Assembly (NCBI RefSeq): GCF_003289945.1
Contig: NZ_QMBP01000001.1
Coordinates: 620,001 to 684,000 of the forward strand
Source: Mesorhizobium hawassense
GTDB lineage: Bacteria > Pseudomonadota > Alphaproteobacteria > Rhizobiales > Rhizobiaceae
DNA length: 64,000 nucleotides
Reading direction: 5' to 3'
Below, one piece after another: positions 1-10,393 of this stretch. How positions within the stretch are numbered: the stretch's first letter is position 1; every line of letters begins with the position of its first letter. The position numbers and the translations under genes were made by a program. Under the pieces are notes generated by a model that had not been told where the DNA came from, did not search any database, and was given only the letters and a program-made list of their open reading frames with translations.

Positions 1-488
1 AGGATAAAGACGTCGGTGCGGTCGCGGCCGGCGAAGGCATCGATCGCGGCGCCTCCGGTGTCGCCCGAGGTGGCGCCGACGATGGTGGCGCGCTGTCCGC
101 GCTCGGCAAGCACATGGTCCATCAGGCGGGCGAGCAACTGCATCGCCACGTCCTTGAAGGCCAGCGTCGGGCCGTGGAACAGCTCGAGGATGAAGGTGTT
201 TTTCCCGGTCTGCACCAGCGGGCAGACGGCCTCATGCCGGAAGGTGGCATAGGCTTCGCGCACCAGCCGCTCGAAGACGGGTGCCGCGATCTCGCCGCCG
301 AGGAAGGGCGTCAAGACGCGGATGGCAAGGTCAGGATAGGCAAGGCCGCGCATGGCCCGGATGTCGGCGGCGGAAAACTGCGGCCATTCGCGCGGCACGT
401 AAAGCCCACCGTCGCGCGCCAGGCCCGCCAGCACCGCATCGGAAAATCCAAGCGCGGGCGCATCCCCGCGGGTACTCACATATTGCAT
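1..488 (-). CDS. thrC: Threonine synthase, N-terminal part (cut by window edge)
   Basis: Threonine synthase is the PLP-dependent last step of threonine synthesis, converting O-phosphohomoserine to threonine in the cytosol. Reading down the minus strand from the ATG at 488-486 gives MQYVSTRGDAP, then GLARDGGLYVP, FHGPTLAFKDVA and GATSGDTGGAA. These are the family's N-terminal signature, the PLP-lysine motif (the K in AFKD) and the phosphate-binding loop. About 162 residues are inside the window and the remaining two thirds or so lie beyond base 1. The gene faces away from the lipoprotein gene that follows. The family call rests on several colinear motifs and is secure; nothing can be said about the missing C-terminus. 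Confidence 0.93.
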   Translation of the reverse strand, partial: MQYVSTRGDAPALGFSDAVLAGLARDGGLYVPREWPQFSAADIRAMRGLAYPDLAIRVLTPFLGGEIAAPVFERLVREAYATFRHEAVCPLVQTGKNTFILELFHGPTLAFKDVAMQLLARLMDHVLAERGQRATIVGATSGDTGGAAIDAFAGRDRTDVFI

Positions 489-616
489 CGTAAAAGGCCC
501 ATTGCTGCCGGTCGCGTCATCCACGGCAATTGGTTAATTTTCCGAGCCGGCTCAGTCGCATTTTTGCCGCGCGGTTGCTATACGTCACCGGCTTTGTGAG
601 AGGGAAGTGCAGTTTC

Positions 617-1360
617 ATGGCGTTTTATTCGGTCAACCGTCGTTTTGTCGCGGGTCTGGCGCTCGCCGGCTTTATGCTTGCCGCCGCCGGCTGCCAATCG
701 AGCGACAATGGCATCCTGAACCTCGGTTTCGGCAAGAAGGATCCGACCGCGCCGCCGCCGCCGCAGGATCCCAAGATTGTCGCCAGCCAGTTGCGCGCCT
801 ACTGTCCGAAAGTGACGCTGCGGGACGGCACCGCCTTTTTCAACACCTATGCCAAGGGCACGACCGCAAAGCCCAGGAAGAAAAAGGGCGACACCGCGGC
901 AGATGCCGAAGCCCATGCAGCTGCAGCGGCCGCGCAGACCGGCCCCAACGGTCAGCCGATCGATCCCGATCACGATCCGTCCAAGGTCGTCTATCAGGCT
1001 TCGATCTCCGACGTGACGCGCGATTGCACGCATGCCAACGGCCAGTTGTCGATGAAGATCGCGGTTGCCGGCAAGGTTGTGCCGGGTCCGCTGTTCGCGC
1101 CCGGCACCGTCACCATGCCGATCCGTATCGCGGTCCAGCATGGCAATGACGTGCTCTATTCGCAGCTTCATCAATACCAGGTGCAGGTCACCGATCCCTC
1201 GGCCGCCACCCAGTTCGTCTTCACCGACGCCAATGTCGTGGTACCGGAGCCCAGCGCGACCGACTACCAGGCCTATGCCGGCTATGACGAGAACACGCCG
1301 GCGCCGGCCGCCGACAAGGCGAAGGGCAAGAGGAAGAAGCGCGCTCCGGTCACGAACTGA
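617..1360 (+). CDS. Predicted outer-membrane or periplasmic lipoprotein of unknown function
   Basis: The product is 247 residues. I chose the ATG at 617 because a GAGAGGGAA ribosome-binding site lies just upstream and it puts a lipoprotein signal peptide at the N-terminus: hydrophobic stretch, then LAAAGC with the lipidated Cys at residue 26. The in-frame start at 530 would only add an arginine-rich extension. After the signal come a Pro-rich linker (about residues 41-47), a Lys-rich patch, an Ala-rich stretch and a folded-looking half. The C-terminus is basic (KGKRKKR). I do not recognise a domain. It is a single gene between the divergent thrC and a convergent HAD phosphatase, so it is probably transcribed alone. 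Confidence 0.8.
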   Translation: MAFYSVNRRFVAGLALAGFMLAAAGCQSSDNGILNLGFGKKDPTAPPPPQDPKIVASQLRAYCPKVTLRDGTAFFNTYAKGTTAKPRKKKGDTAADAEAHAAAAAAQTGPNGQPIDPDHDPSKVVYQASISDVTRDCTHANGQLSMKIAVAGKVVPGPLFAPGTVTMPIRIAVQHGNDVLYSQLHQYQVQVTDPSAATQFVFTDANVVVPEPSATDYQAYAGYDENTPAPAADKAKGKRKKRAPVTN

Positions 1361-1395
1361 TCAGTCGGCGAACGCGTGACCGGTTTGGAAGGCGC

Positions 1396-2085
1396 TTATG
1401 CGTCTTCCGACCACTCCGACAGCGCCGCGATCGTGCCGTTCAATTCGGCCCAGCGCCTGATCACCGTCTCGGCGCCGGCCTCGGTCAGCGCATCGGCGTG
1501 GCCGGGATAGCTGTGTCCGGCGCCGGTGAAGCCGATGACGCGCATGCCGGCCGCCCTGGCGCCGGCAATGCCATGCACGGAATCCTCTATGACGAAGGTA
1601 TCCTTCGGGTTGGCGCCGAGCCTTTCGGCGGCATAGAGGAACACGTCGGGCGCCGGCTTGGGCTTCTTGCTCGGGATATCCAGCCCCGAAAAGATGCGGC
1701 CGGCGAAGAACGGCAGCAGCCGCACCTTCTCCAGCATGAATTCGACGCGCTCGGTGCGCGAGTTCGAGCAGACGGCGCGCGGCGCGGTGACGGCCGCGAC
1801 CGCTTCGCGGGCGCCGTCGATGATGCGCACGTCCGCGCGCAGCTTGCGGTCGACCAGTTCCTCGGCGCGGTCGATCAGCGATGCCTGGAATGGGATCTGC
1901 GACTTCTCCTCGACCCGCAGCATGATGTCCTTGAAGGTCAGCCCGGCATAGGTCTCGCTGAGCTCCTCAGCCGAAATCTCGAACCCGGCCGCGGTCAAAA
2001 GCTCCGCCTCGATGCGCGCGGCGACGATCTCGGAATCGACGAGCACACCGTCGCAATCGAAAATGACAAGATCTGGCTGGGGCAT
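1396..2085 (-). CDS. HAD-superfamily phosphatase (phosphoglycolate phosphatase / beta-phosphoglucomutase type)
   Basis: This 229-residue protein opens with VIFDCDGVLVDSE, the HAD motif I with nucleophilic Asp at residue 9 and acid/base Asp at residue 11. It has motif III Lys in SKKPKPAPDVF and motif IV in FVIEDSVHGI. Length and cap position (a helical cap after motif I) fit subfamily IA with a C1 cap. These enzymes hydrolyse small sugar phosphates such as phosphoglycolate or 6-phosphogluconate, but the sequence does not fix the substrate. The gene is convergent with the lipoprotein gene and divergent from ccrM, sharing a 172-base intergenic region with it. Confidence 0.88.
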   Translation of the reverse strand: MPQPDLVIFDCDGVLVDSEIVAARIEAELLTAAGFEISAEELSETYAGLTFKDIMLRVEEKSQIPFQASLIDRAEELVDRKLRADVRIIDGAREAVAAVTAPRAVCSNSRTERVEFMLEKVRLLPFFAGRIFSGLDIPSKKPKPAPDVFLYAAERLGANPKDTFVIEDSVHGIAGARAAGMRVIGFTGAGHSYPGHADALTEAGAETVIRRWAELNGTIAALSEWSEDA

Positions 2086-2204
2086 GGCAATCCGAAAAAA
2101 TTGGGGGAGGGCCTGACTGGCTCAAGCGGCGCGGCATACACTAACGGGCCGGCTTTCGCAAACTGCGTGAGCCTGCGGGCGGGCCTTCACCGAATGTTTA
2201 CGCT

Positions 2205-3391
<1,187 letters not shown>

Positions 3392-3427
3392 ATCAAAACC
3401 TTAACGGATCGCCGCAAGCGATTCAGT

Positions 3428-4039
3428 TCAGACCGCAATCCCGAACCGTTCAAGGTCCGCTTTAAGCGTCCGAGCGTCAATGAACAGCACCGACTGCCAG
3501 CCGGCGGCCTTGGCGCCGTCGACATTCTTCTGGCTGTCGTCGATGAACAACGTGGCGGATGGTTCGAGGCCGAATGCGGCGACGTGATGGTCGTAGATGG
3601 CGCGGTCGGGCTTGATCTGCCGGATATCGGCCGACACGGTCACGCCGCGCGGCCGGTTGAGGAAGTCGAACCGCTGTCGCGCTTCGGCAAGCGTGTCGGC
3701 GGCGAAGTTGGTCAGCATGGTCACATCATGGCCGCTCTCGATCAGGCCGAGCATGATGGCGACGCTGTCCTCATAGGCATGCGGCACCATCTCGTGCCAA
3801 TGGCGGCGGAAGTTACGGATGTTCTCCGTATGGTCCGGGTGCTCGGCAATCAGCAGCGCTTCCGCCTCTTCCCACGTCCGGCCACGGTCCTGCTCGATGT
3901 TCCAGTCCTGCGTGCAGACATTGTCGAAGAACCACTTGCGCTCCTCGGCATCCGGGATCAGCCCACTGAACGCAAGGTTCGGATCGTAGTGGATCAGCAC
4001 CTTGCCGATGTCGAACACGATGTGGCGGATTTCGGTCAT
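3428..4039 (-). CDS. HAD-IA family hydrolase (YihX-like)
   Basis: The product is 203 residues. It begins with HIVFDIGKVLIHYD, the motif I variant (DxG rather than DxD) seen in the YihX branch of HAD-IA enzymes. A motif II Thr lies in TMLTNFA, a motif III Lys in IRQIKPDRAIY and the motif IV acidic pair in LFIDDSQKNV. YihX-type enzymes dephosphorylate alpha-glucose-1-phosphate and similar sugar phosphates; the substrate here is unknown. The start overlaps the end of mutY by 4 bases (ATGA), so the two are probably translationally coupled. Confidence 0.87.
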   Translation of the reverse strand: MTEIRHIVFDIGKVLIHYDPNLAFSGLIPDAEERKWFFDNVCTQDWNIEQDRGRTWEEAEALLIAEHPDHTENIRNFRRHWHEMVPHAYEDSVAIMLGLIESGHDVTMLTNFAADTLAEARQRFDFLNRPRGVTVSADIRQIKPDRAIYDHHVAAFGLEPSATLFIDDSQKNVDGAKAAGWQSVLFIDARTLKADLERFGIAV

Positions 4040-5163
4040 GCAGGCCTCTTTGCACTGTGCGGCGACGGCTTTTTCGTCGCGCCCGGTATCGCCGCCTCGA
4101 TTGCCTTTTTCATGACAGTCGGCAACGCCTCCCCGGAAATCTCGTGGGCCAGCGACCAGAAATGCCCGGCCGGCGCATCGCCTTTGACCTGGGCATGGAA
4201 GATTTCGAGTTCGAGCGCGAAATGAGTGAAGACATGTCCGATCTGTCCGGCGCGCCGCCAGTCGGCGAGAAAAGGCGCGGCGTCGGCCGTCGTGGCGCCG
4301 TCAACCCGCGCCGTCCAGCCGGTCGTCGGCACCTCCGTCATACCGCCGAGCAATCCTTTCTCCGGTCGCTTGCGCAGCAGAATGGCGCCGTCGTAGCGCT
4401 CGGCGACGAAGGCTGCGCCCTTGCGCAGCGGCTTGTCGTCCTTCGGCAGGCGGACCGGGAAGCGCTCCGGATCGCCGGCAAGGACAGCGCTGCAATCCTC
4501 GCGCACCGGGCACAGCATGCAGCGCGGCCGCTTAGGCGCGCAGATCGTAGCGCCAAGGTCCATCATCGCCTGGGCGAAATCGCCGGGCCGAGCCTGCGGC
4601 ACCAGTTTTTGGAGCAGCGCGCGGATTTCGGACTTGGCTTCGCTGAGCGGTGTTTCGATCGAATAGAGCCGGGTCATGACCCGCTCGACATTGCCGTCGA
4701 CGACCGCCGCCGGCCGGTCGAAGGCGATGGCCGCGATGGCCGCCGCGGTATAGGCGCCGATGCCCGGCAATTCGCGAAGGCTCGCCTCGGCATCGGGAAA
4801 ACGGCCGCCTCTAAGCGCCACGAGGTCGGCGCAGGCTTTCAGGTTGCGCGCCCTGGAATAATAGCCAAGCCCGGCCCAGGCCTTCATCACATCCTCTGAG
4901 GGTGCCGCCGCCAGCGCCTCGACCGTCGGCCATTTCTCGACGAAATTGCGAAAATAGGCTTTCACCGCCTCGACCGTGGTCTGCTGCAGCATCACCTCGG
5001 AGAGCCAGACGCGGTAGGGGTCGGCCCTTGCGCCGCGCGCAAACGCCCCGGGCGTGATACGCCAGGGCAAATCGCGGTGATGCGCGTCGTACCAGCCCAG
5101 CAGGCGGGAGGCGATGCTGCTGTCCACGGATGCGGCCTTGCGGGTCTGATCGTGCGGTGCCAT
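4036..5163 (-). CDS. mutY: A/G-specific adenine DNA glycosylase MutY
   Basis: MutY removes adenine mispaired with 8-oxoguanine. Of 375 residues, EVMLQQT (catalytic Glu at 56) and the helix-hairpin-helix motif LPGIGAYTA (132-140) are followed by the catalytic Asp in VVDGNV (about 156). The four cysteines at 208, 215, 218 and 224 have the C-x6-C-x2-C-x5-C spacing of the MutY/endonuclease III iron-sulfur cluster. The C-terminal third (about 240-355) is the Nudix-like 8-oxoG recognition domain, containing GLLGGMTEVPT. Length is normal. It is the first gene of a two-gene minus-strand unit with the HAD hydrolase and diverges from the DciA-like gene. Confidence 0.95.
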   Translation of the reverse strand: MAPHDQTRKAASVDSSIASRLLGWYDAHHRDLPWRITPGAFARGARADPYRVWLSEVMLQQTTVEAVKAYFRNFVEKWPTVEALAAAPSEDVMKAWAGLGYYSRARNLKACADLVALRGGRFPDAEASLRELPGIGAYTAAAIAAIAFDRPAAVVDGNVERVMTRLYSIETPLSEAKSEIRALLQKLVPQARPGDFAQAMMDLGATICAPKRPRCMLCPVREDCSAVLAGDPERFPVRLPKDDKPLRKGAAFVAERYDGAILLRKRPEKGLLGGMTEVPTTGWTARVDGATTADAAPFLADWRRAGQIGHVFTHFALELEIFHAQVKGDAPAGHFWSLAHEISGEALPTVMKKAIEAAIPGATKKPSPHSAKRPA

Positions 5164-5195
5164 TGATCGGATGAGCTGGGGACTGGAGCACGCAC

Positions 5196-5705
5196 ATGGC
5201 AGGGAAAAAGCCCTTCGGCAATCCCGTTCCGGTTAGCGATCTCGCGACCGAGATCCTCGATCCGGTGCTGAAGAAGCGCGCCGGCATCTCGATCGGCCTG
5301 GTCCAGTCATGGGAGGAGATCGCCGGGCCGCGCCTGGCCACGCATTCCCGCCCGGAAAAGATCCAGTGGCCGCGCCGCCTGCATGAGGACGATCCATTCG
5401 AGCCGGCGACGCTGGTCATCGCCTGCGAAGGCATGGCGGCGCTGCATCTGCAGCATGAGGCGGGCGAGGTCATCAATCGCGTCAACGCCTTCCTGGGTTT
5501 CAACGCGATCGGCCGTATCAAGATTCTGCAGAAACCGGTGCTGTCGCAAAAGGCGCGGCAGAAGCCGCAGCCGCGACCGTTGAGCGAGGCCGAGAAATCG
5601 AAACTTTCGCACCTGGTCGGCAAGATCGAGGATGACGGCCTGCGCGCTTCGCTGGAACGGCTCGGCGCTACAATTATGGGTGAAAGGAAGCCCAAAGGGT
5701 CGTAA
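5196..5705 (+). CDS. DciA/DUF721-family protein (putative replicative helicase loader)
   Basis: This 169-residue protein carries the DUF721 fold: an N-terminal LVQSWEEIAGPRLATHSRP segment, then a strand-rich core with LVIACEGMAALHLQH and VINRVNAFLGFNAI. Family members include DciA, which loads the DnaB helicase in bacteria lacking DnaC. The rhizobial form has an extended C-terminus (about 115-169) of unknown role, rich in Lys and Glu. The start has a usable ribosome-binding site and lies 32 bases from the divergent mutY start. The neighbourhood mutY / DUF721 / dsbA-like / smc is, as I recall, a conserved rhizobial arrangement. Function is family inference. Confidence 0.8.
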   Translation: MAGKKPFGNPVPVSDLATEILDPVLKKRAGISIGLVQSWEEIAGPRLATHSRPEKIQWPRRLHEDDPFEPATLVIACEGMAALHLQHEAGEVINRVNAFLGFNAIGRIKILQKPVLSQKARQKPQPRPLSEAEKSKLSHLVGKIEDDGLRASLERLGATIMGERKPKGS

Positions 5706-5859
5706 GAGACGTCATGAATGCGTCACCAATCTCGCGCATTCGTGATGCTGACAATCAAGTTTCGCGATTGGATTGGGGATCGCGATGCCTTAATTCGCGC
5801 CAACTCTCGCCTTTTCTAGCCCTTGCATTGCAAAATCCAACCGATATCAGGTGATTCGC

Positions 5860-6606
5860 ATGAACCGTGCCCCGTTTGGCAAAAGTCTGTCCCGCAGAAA
5901 CCTTCTGACCACGCTGGCCGCTGTTCCGGCGGTGGCGCTGCTTGCCGCATGCAGCGACTCCGGCGAGGAGGCGAAGGCGGCCGACGTCAAGCCCGCCAAT
6001 CCGTCGACCCCCGCCAAGCCCGCGGCGACGCCGACGGCTGCCCAGGTGCCGGAGCCGCAGGGCACTGTCGACATGGCCGAATTGCTGAAGCCCGGCGCGC
6101 TGCCGGACAAGCAGCTCGGCAAGGACGACGCCAAGGTCACCATGGTCGAATACGCCTCGATGACCTGCCCGCATTGCGCGCATTTCAACGAGACCACATT
6201 CCCTGAGTTGAAGACCAAATATATCGACACCGGCAAGGTGCGCTACATCCTGCGCGAATTCCCCTTCGATCCGAGCGCCGAGGCAGGTTTCATGCTGGCG
6301 CGCTGTTCCAAGGACAACTACTTCGCCATGGTGGACGTGCTGTTCAAGCAGCAGCCGAGCTGGGTTGGCGTCAGCAACACCAAGGAAGCGCTGCTGCAGA
6401 TCTCCAAGCTGGCCGGTTTTACACAGGAGTCCTTTGAGTCCTGCTTGACGGACCAGAAACTTCTGGACGATGTGAGAGCAGTCCAGAAACGCGGAGCGGA
6501 CGAGTTCAAGGTCGACTCGACGCCGACCTTCTTCATCAACGGAAAGACCTACAAAGGGGCGATGTCGATTGAGGAAATGTCGGCCATCATCGACCCTCTG
6601 CTCTGA
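5860..6606 (+). CDS. DsbA-family thiol:disulfide oxidoreductase, Tat-type lipoprotein
   Basis: DsbA-like enzymes oxidise cysteine pairs in exported proteins. The thioredoxin-type active site C103-P-H-C106 is in MTCPHCAHF, and the cis-Pro loop is in DSTPTFFING. The N-terminus reads SLSRRNLLTTLAAVPAVALLAAC: a twin-arginine motif combined with a lipobox, Cys at 31, suggesting Tat export and anchoring in the membrane. A Pro/Ala-rich linker (about 45-65) follows. ATG 5860 is preferred over GTG 5851 because an AGGTG element is correctly spaced before it. A DsbA anchored this way could help fold the Cys-containing exported proteins of the island, but that link is speculation. Confidence 0.9.
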   Translation: MNRAPFGKSLSRRNLLTTLAAVPAVALLAACSDSGEEAKAADVKPANPSTPAKPAATPTAAQVPEPQGTVDMAELLKPGALPDKQLGKDDAKVTMVEYASMTCPHCAHFNETTFPELKTKYIDTGKVRYILREFPFDPSAEAGFMLARCSKDNYFAMVDVLFKQQPSWVGVSNTKEALLQISKLAGFTQESFESCLTDQKLLDDVRAVQKRGADEFKVDSTPTFFINGKTYKGAMSIEEMSAIIDPLL

Positions 6607-6669
6607 CGTCCAGGCCGCGCCGAAGCGGCACGGCTTCGGCGCGCGCGCCTGTAGTGTGGGCAGGCGCGA

Positions 6670-9600
6670 ATGAAGTTTTCGCGCCTTCGCCTCCTCGGTT
6701 TCAAATCCTTCGTCGAGCCCGGCGAGTTCGTCATCGAACGCGGGCTGACCGGCATTGTCGGGCCGAATGGCTGCGGCAAGTCGAACCTCGTCGAAGCGCT
6801 GCGCTGGGTGATGGGCGAAAGCTCCTACAAGAACATGCGTGCGTCCGGCATGGACGACGTGATCTTCTCCGGTTCCGGCGCCAGGCCGGCGCGCAACACC
6901 GCCGAAGTCACGCTGTTCCTCGACAATAGCGACCGCACCGCGCCCTCCGCCTTCAACGACGCCGATGAATTGCAGGTGTCGCGCCGTATCGAGCGCGAGG
7001 CGGGCTCGCTCTACCGCATCAACGGCAAGGAAGCGCGCGCCAAGGACGTGCAGCTTTTGTTCGCCGACCAGTCGACCGGCGCGCGCTCGCCTTCCATGGT
7101 CGGCCAGGGCCGCATTGGCGAGCTGATCCAGGCCAAGCCGCAGGCTCGCCGCGCGCTGCTCGAAGAAGCCGCCGGCATTTCCGGCCTGCACACGCGTCGC
7201 CACGAGGCCGAGCTGAGGCTGAAAGCGGCCGAGCAGAACCTCGAGCGTCTCGACGACGTCGTCGGCGAGCTGGAAGGCCAGATCGAGAGCCTGAAGCGCC
7301 AGGCGCGCCAGGCCTCGCGCTTCAAGAACCTCTCGGCCGACATCCGCAAGGCTGAAGCGACGCTCCTGCATCTGCGCTGGACGCTGGCGAAAGCCCAGGA
7401 AGGCGAGGCGCGTTCCGCGCTGGCCGTCGCCACCACGCTGGTCGGCGACCGTGCCGCGGCCCAGATGGCCGCCGCCCGGGAGCAGGGTATCGCCGCGCAT
7501 CGGCTGCCGGACCTGCGCGACGCGGAAGCCGCCGCGGCCGCGGCCTTCCAGCGCCTGTCGATCGCCAAGACGCAGATCGAGGAAGAGGCCGGCCGCATCC
7601 GCGCCCGCCAGACCGAGCTCGAACGCCGCCTGCAACAGCTCGACGCCGACATCGCCCGCGAGGAGCGGATGGTGCGCGACAATGCCGACATCCTGGAGCG
7701 GCTGCGCGCCGAGGAAGCCGATCTCAATTCGGACAACGCCGGCGCCGCCGAGCGCGAGGCCACCACCCGCGCCGCCTTCGAACAGGCTGGTGCCACGCTC
7801 TCGCAGAGCGAAGCTAAGCTTGCCGCGCTGACCGCCGAGCGCGCCGAGGCCGCCGCCTCGCGCAACCAGATCGAACGCACGCTGCGCGAGACCGCCGAGC
7901 GCCGCGACCGCTTCGCCCGCCAGTTGGCAGAGGTCGACCGCGAGCTGTCCGATATCGTCTCGAAGGTCGCAGGCCTGCCTGATCCGGCCGAGAAGCGGCT
8001 GCTGGTCGAGGATGCGCTGGCGCGCCTGGAAGAGAGCGAAGCCGGCGCCATTGCCGCCGAACAGGCGGTCGCCGAGGCCCGCGCCGCTGAAAGTGCCGCG
8101 CGCCCGCCGCTGCAGGATGCCAGGGCGGAACTGGCGCGCATCGAGACCGAAGCGCGAACCCTGGCCAAGATCCTCAACGCCACCAGCGGCGGCGATCTCT
8201 TTCCCTCGGTGCTGGAGCAGATCAGCGTCGAGCGCGGCTATGAGACCGCGCTCGGGGCGGCCCTCGGTGAGGACCTTGAGGTCCCGCTCGACCGCAGCGC
8301 CCCGGTGCATTGGGGCGAGAGCGCGGTGCAGCCCGGCGATGCGCCGTTGCCTGAAGGCGTGAAAAGCCTGGCCAGCGTCGTTCGCGCGCCGGCGCAGCTT
8401 GCCCGCCGCCTGGCGCAGATCGGCATCGTCGATGCCGCCGATGGCCGCCGCCTTCAATCATTGTTGGCCCCCGGACAGCGGCTGGTCAGCCGCGATGGCG
8501 CGCTCTGGCGCTGGGATGGCCTGACCGCAAGCGCCGATGCCCCGACCGCTGCCGCGCAGCGGCTGGCGCAGAAGAACCGTCTGGCCGAGCTCGATGCCGA
8601 AGCCGTGCAAGCGACGCGCCTCGTGCGCGAGGCCGAGGAAGCGCTGGCCCGCGCGGAGCAGGCGATGCGCCAGGCGAGCGAGGCCGAGCGCAATGCGCGC
8701 CAGGCCGGCCGTGATGCCCAGCATGGGTTGGACGCCGCCCGCAACGCGCTGGCCGAGGCCGAGAAGGCCGGCGGCGAGCTGGCGAGCCGGCGGGCTGCCT
8801 TGGACGAGGCCCGCGCGCGCATCGTCGACAGCCATGAGGAAACCCAGGCCGCTTTCCTCGAAGCCGAGATACTGCTGCAGGACGCGCCCGATCTCGGCGA
8901 TCTGCAGCTGCAGCTCGAGCAATCGGCCGCCAACGTTTCGCGCGATCGCGCCACGCTTGCCGATGCGCGCGCCGTGCATGAAGGCCTGCGGCGCGAGGCC
9001 GAAGCCCGCATGCGCCGGCTCGACGCCATCGGCGCCGAGCGCAGGAACTGGCTGGAGCGTGCCGAGAACGCCTCCACGCAGATCGCCGCCCTTGGCGAGC
9101 GCAAGGCCGAGGCCGAGGCCGAGCGCGAGCGGCTGGCCGATGCGCCCGACGAGATCGACGCCAAGCGCCGCGCCCTGCTGTCGCAGCTTTCCGAGGCCGA
9201 GGCGCTGCGCCAGGCCGCCAGCGACCGCCTGCAGGAAGCGGAAAACAAACAGGCCGAGCTCGACAAGGCGGCCACCGCCGCCATCCAATCACTGGCCGAA
9301 GCGCGCGAAACCCGCGTCCGCGCCGAGGAGCGGCTGACCGCCGCCGACGAGCGCCGCGCCGAGGTCGAGGCGCGCATCCAGGAGGCGCTCAACACGCCGC
9401 CGCATCTGGTCATCAAGCATACCGGGCTCGAAGCCGACGACCCGATGCCGGACGTGGCCGAGATCGAGCGCCAGCTCGACCGGCTGAAGATCGAGCGCGA
9501 GCGGCTCGGCGCCGTCAATCTGCGCGCGGAGGAAGAGCAGAAGGAGCTGTCCGAGCGGCTGGAGACCATCGTCTCCGAGCGCGAGGACATCATCGAGGCG

Positions 9601-10131
9601 ATCAGAAAACTCAGACAGGCGATCCAGAGCCTCAACCGCGAGGGCCGCGAGCGGCTGCTGTCCGCCTTCGAGGTCGTCAACGGCCATTTCCAGCGGCTGT
9701 TCGCGCATCTGTTCGGCGGCGGCACGGCGGAACTGCAGCTCATCGAGTCGGAAGATCCGCTGGAAGCAGGCCTCGAAATCCTCGCCCGCCCGCCCGGCAA
9801 GAAGCCGCAGACCATGACGCTGCTTTCCGGTGGCGAGCAGGCGCTGACCGCGATGTCGCTGATCTTCGCCGTCTTCCTCACCAACCCGGCGCCGATCTGC
9901 GTGCTCGACGAGGTCGACGCGCCGCTCGACGACCACAATGTCGAGCGCTTCTGCAATCTGATGGACGAGATGTCGAAGACGACAGAAACCCGCTTCGTCA
10001 TCATCACCCACAACCCGATCACCATGGCGCGCATGGACCGGCTGTTCGGCGTCACCATGGCCGAGCAGGGCGTCAGCCAACTGGTCTCGGTCGACCTGCA
10101 GGCCGCAGAGGCGATGCGCGAGGCGAGCTGA
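6670..10131 (+). CDS. smc: Chromosome segregation ATPase SMC
   Basis: SMC forms the condensin ring with ScpA/ScpB. The 1153-residue protein has Walker A GPNGCGKSN at 31-39, long Ala/Glu/Arg-rich coiled coils (about 170-480 and 630-950) flanking a hinge (about 490-610), and the C-terminal ABC signature LLSGGEQALTAMSL followed by Walker B in CVLDEVDAPLDD. Length and layout are normal. The coils are so GC- and Arg-rich that they create long spurious open frames on both strands. The last 50 bases of the gene recur 1.4 kb downstream (see the repeat entries), so something has been inserted or duplicated just after smc. Confidence 0.96.
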   Translation: MKFSRLRLLGFKSFVEPGEFVIERGLTGIVGPNGCGKSNLVEALRWVMGESSYKNMRASGMDDVIFSGSGARPARNTAEVTLFLDNSDRTAPSAFNDADELQVSRRIEREAGSLYRINGKEARAKDVQLLFADQSTGARSPSMVGQGRIGELIQAKPQARRALLEEAAGISGLHTRRHEAELRLKAAEQNLERLDDVVGELEGQIESLKRQARQASRFKNLSADIRKAEATLLHLRWTLAKAQEGEARSALAVATTLVGDRAAAQMAAAREQGIAAHRLPDLRDAEAAAAAAFQRLSIAKTQIEEEAGRIRARQTELERRLQQLDADIAREERMVRDNADILERLRAEEADLNSDNAGAAEREATTRAAFEQAGATLSQSEAKLAALTAERAEAAASRNQIERTLRETAERRDRFARQLAEVDRELSDIVSKVAGLPDPAEKRLLVEDALARLEESEAGAIAAEQAVAEARAAESAARPPLQDARAELARIETEARTLAKILNATSGGDLFPSVLEQISVERGYETALGAALGEDLEVPLDRSAPVHWGESAVQPGDAPLPEGVKSLASVVRAPAQLARRLAQIGIVDAADGRRLQSLLAPGQRLVSRDGALWRWDGLTASADAPTAAAQRLAQKNRLAELDAEAVQATRLVREAEEALARAEQAMRQASEAERNARQAGRDAQHGLDAARNALAEAEKAGGELASRRAALDEARARIVDSHEETQAAFLEAEILLQDAPDLGDLQLQLEQSAANVSRDRATLADARAVHEGLRREAEARMRRLDAIGAERRNWLERAENASTQIAALGERKAEAEAERERLADAPDEIDAKRRALLSQLSEAEALRQAASDRLQEAENKQAELDKAATAAIQSLAEARETRVRAEERLTAADERRAEVEARIQEALNTPPHLVIKHTGLEADDPMPDVAEIERQLDRLKIERERLGAVNLRAEEEQKELSERLETIVSEREDIIEAIRKLRQAIQSLNREGRERLLSAFEVVNGHFQRLFAHLFGGGTAELQLIESEDPLEAGLEILARPPGKKPQTMTLLSGGEQALTAMSLIFAVFLTNPAPICVLDEVDAPLDDHNVERFCNLMDEMSKTTETRFVIITHNPITMARMDRLFGVTMAEQGVSQLVSVDLQAAEAMREAS
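10063..10113 (+). repeat. Upstream copy of 52-bp direct repeat (3' end of smc)
   Basis: This stretch lies inside the smc reading frame and encodes EQGVSQLVSVDLQAAEA. A close copy is at 11490-11541. By eye the two differ at only a handful of positions over about 52 bases. Confidence 0.75.
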
Positions 10132-10393
10132 GCGACAATCGCGGTTGCCGGCTTTCGCCTTGTCCAACGAAGATTAACCGACAGGCCGCCACGGCCGATC
10201 CGCCCTGCTGTGGTTCCCCGTTCGGACAATGAATTTCGCAAACATCAGGATATAGTGGCTATCGCTGACCGCGAATGACACTTGGGTGTCCGCGAGACCG
10301 GAGGGTCGGCTCACTCCCAACCGCCCGTCGGTCATTTCGCGCTCCCATATCCTGGGATCGCGAGACCCAACTCAGGAGCAAAGGGAAATCGCT

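Noticed and set aside
5755..8457. 900-residue open frame antisense to smc
   Set aside because: It is a shadow of the GC-rich smc coils: low-complexity Gly/Ala/Arg/Leu composition, no recognised motif and no ribosome-binding site, while smc itself is well supported.
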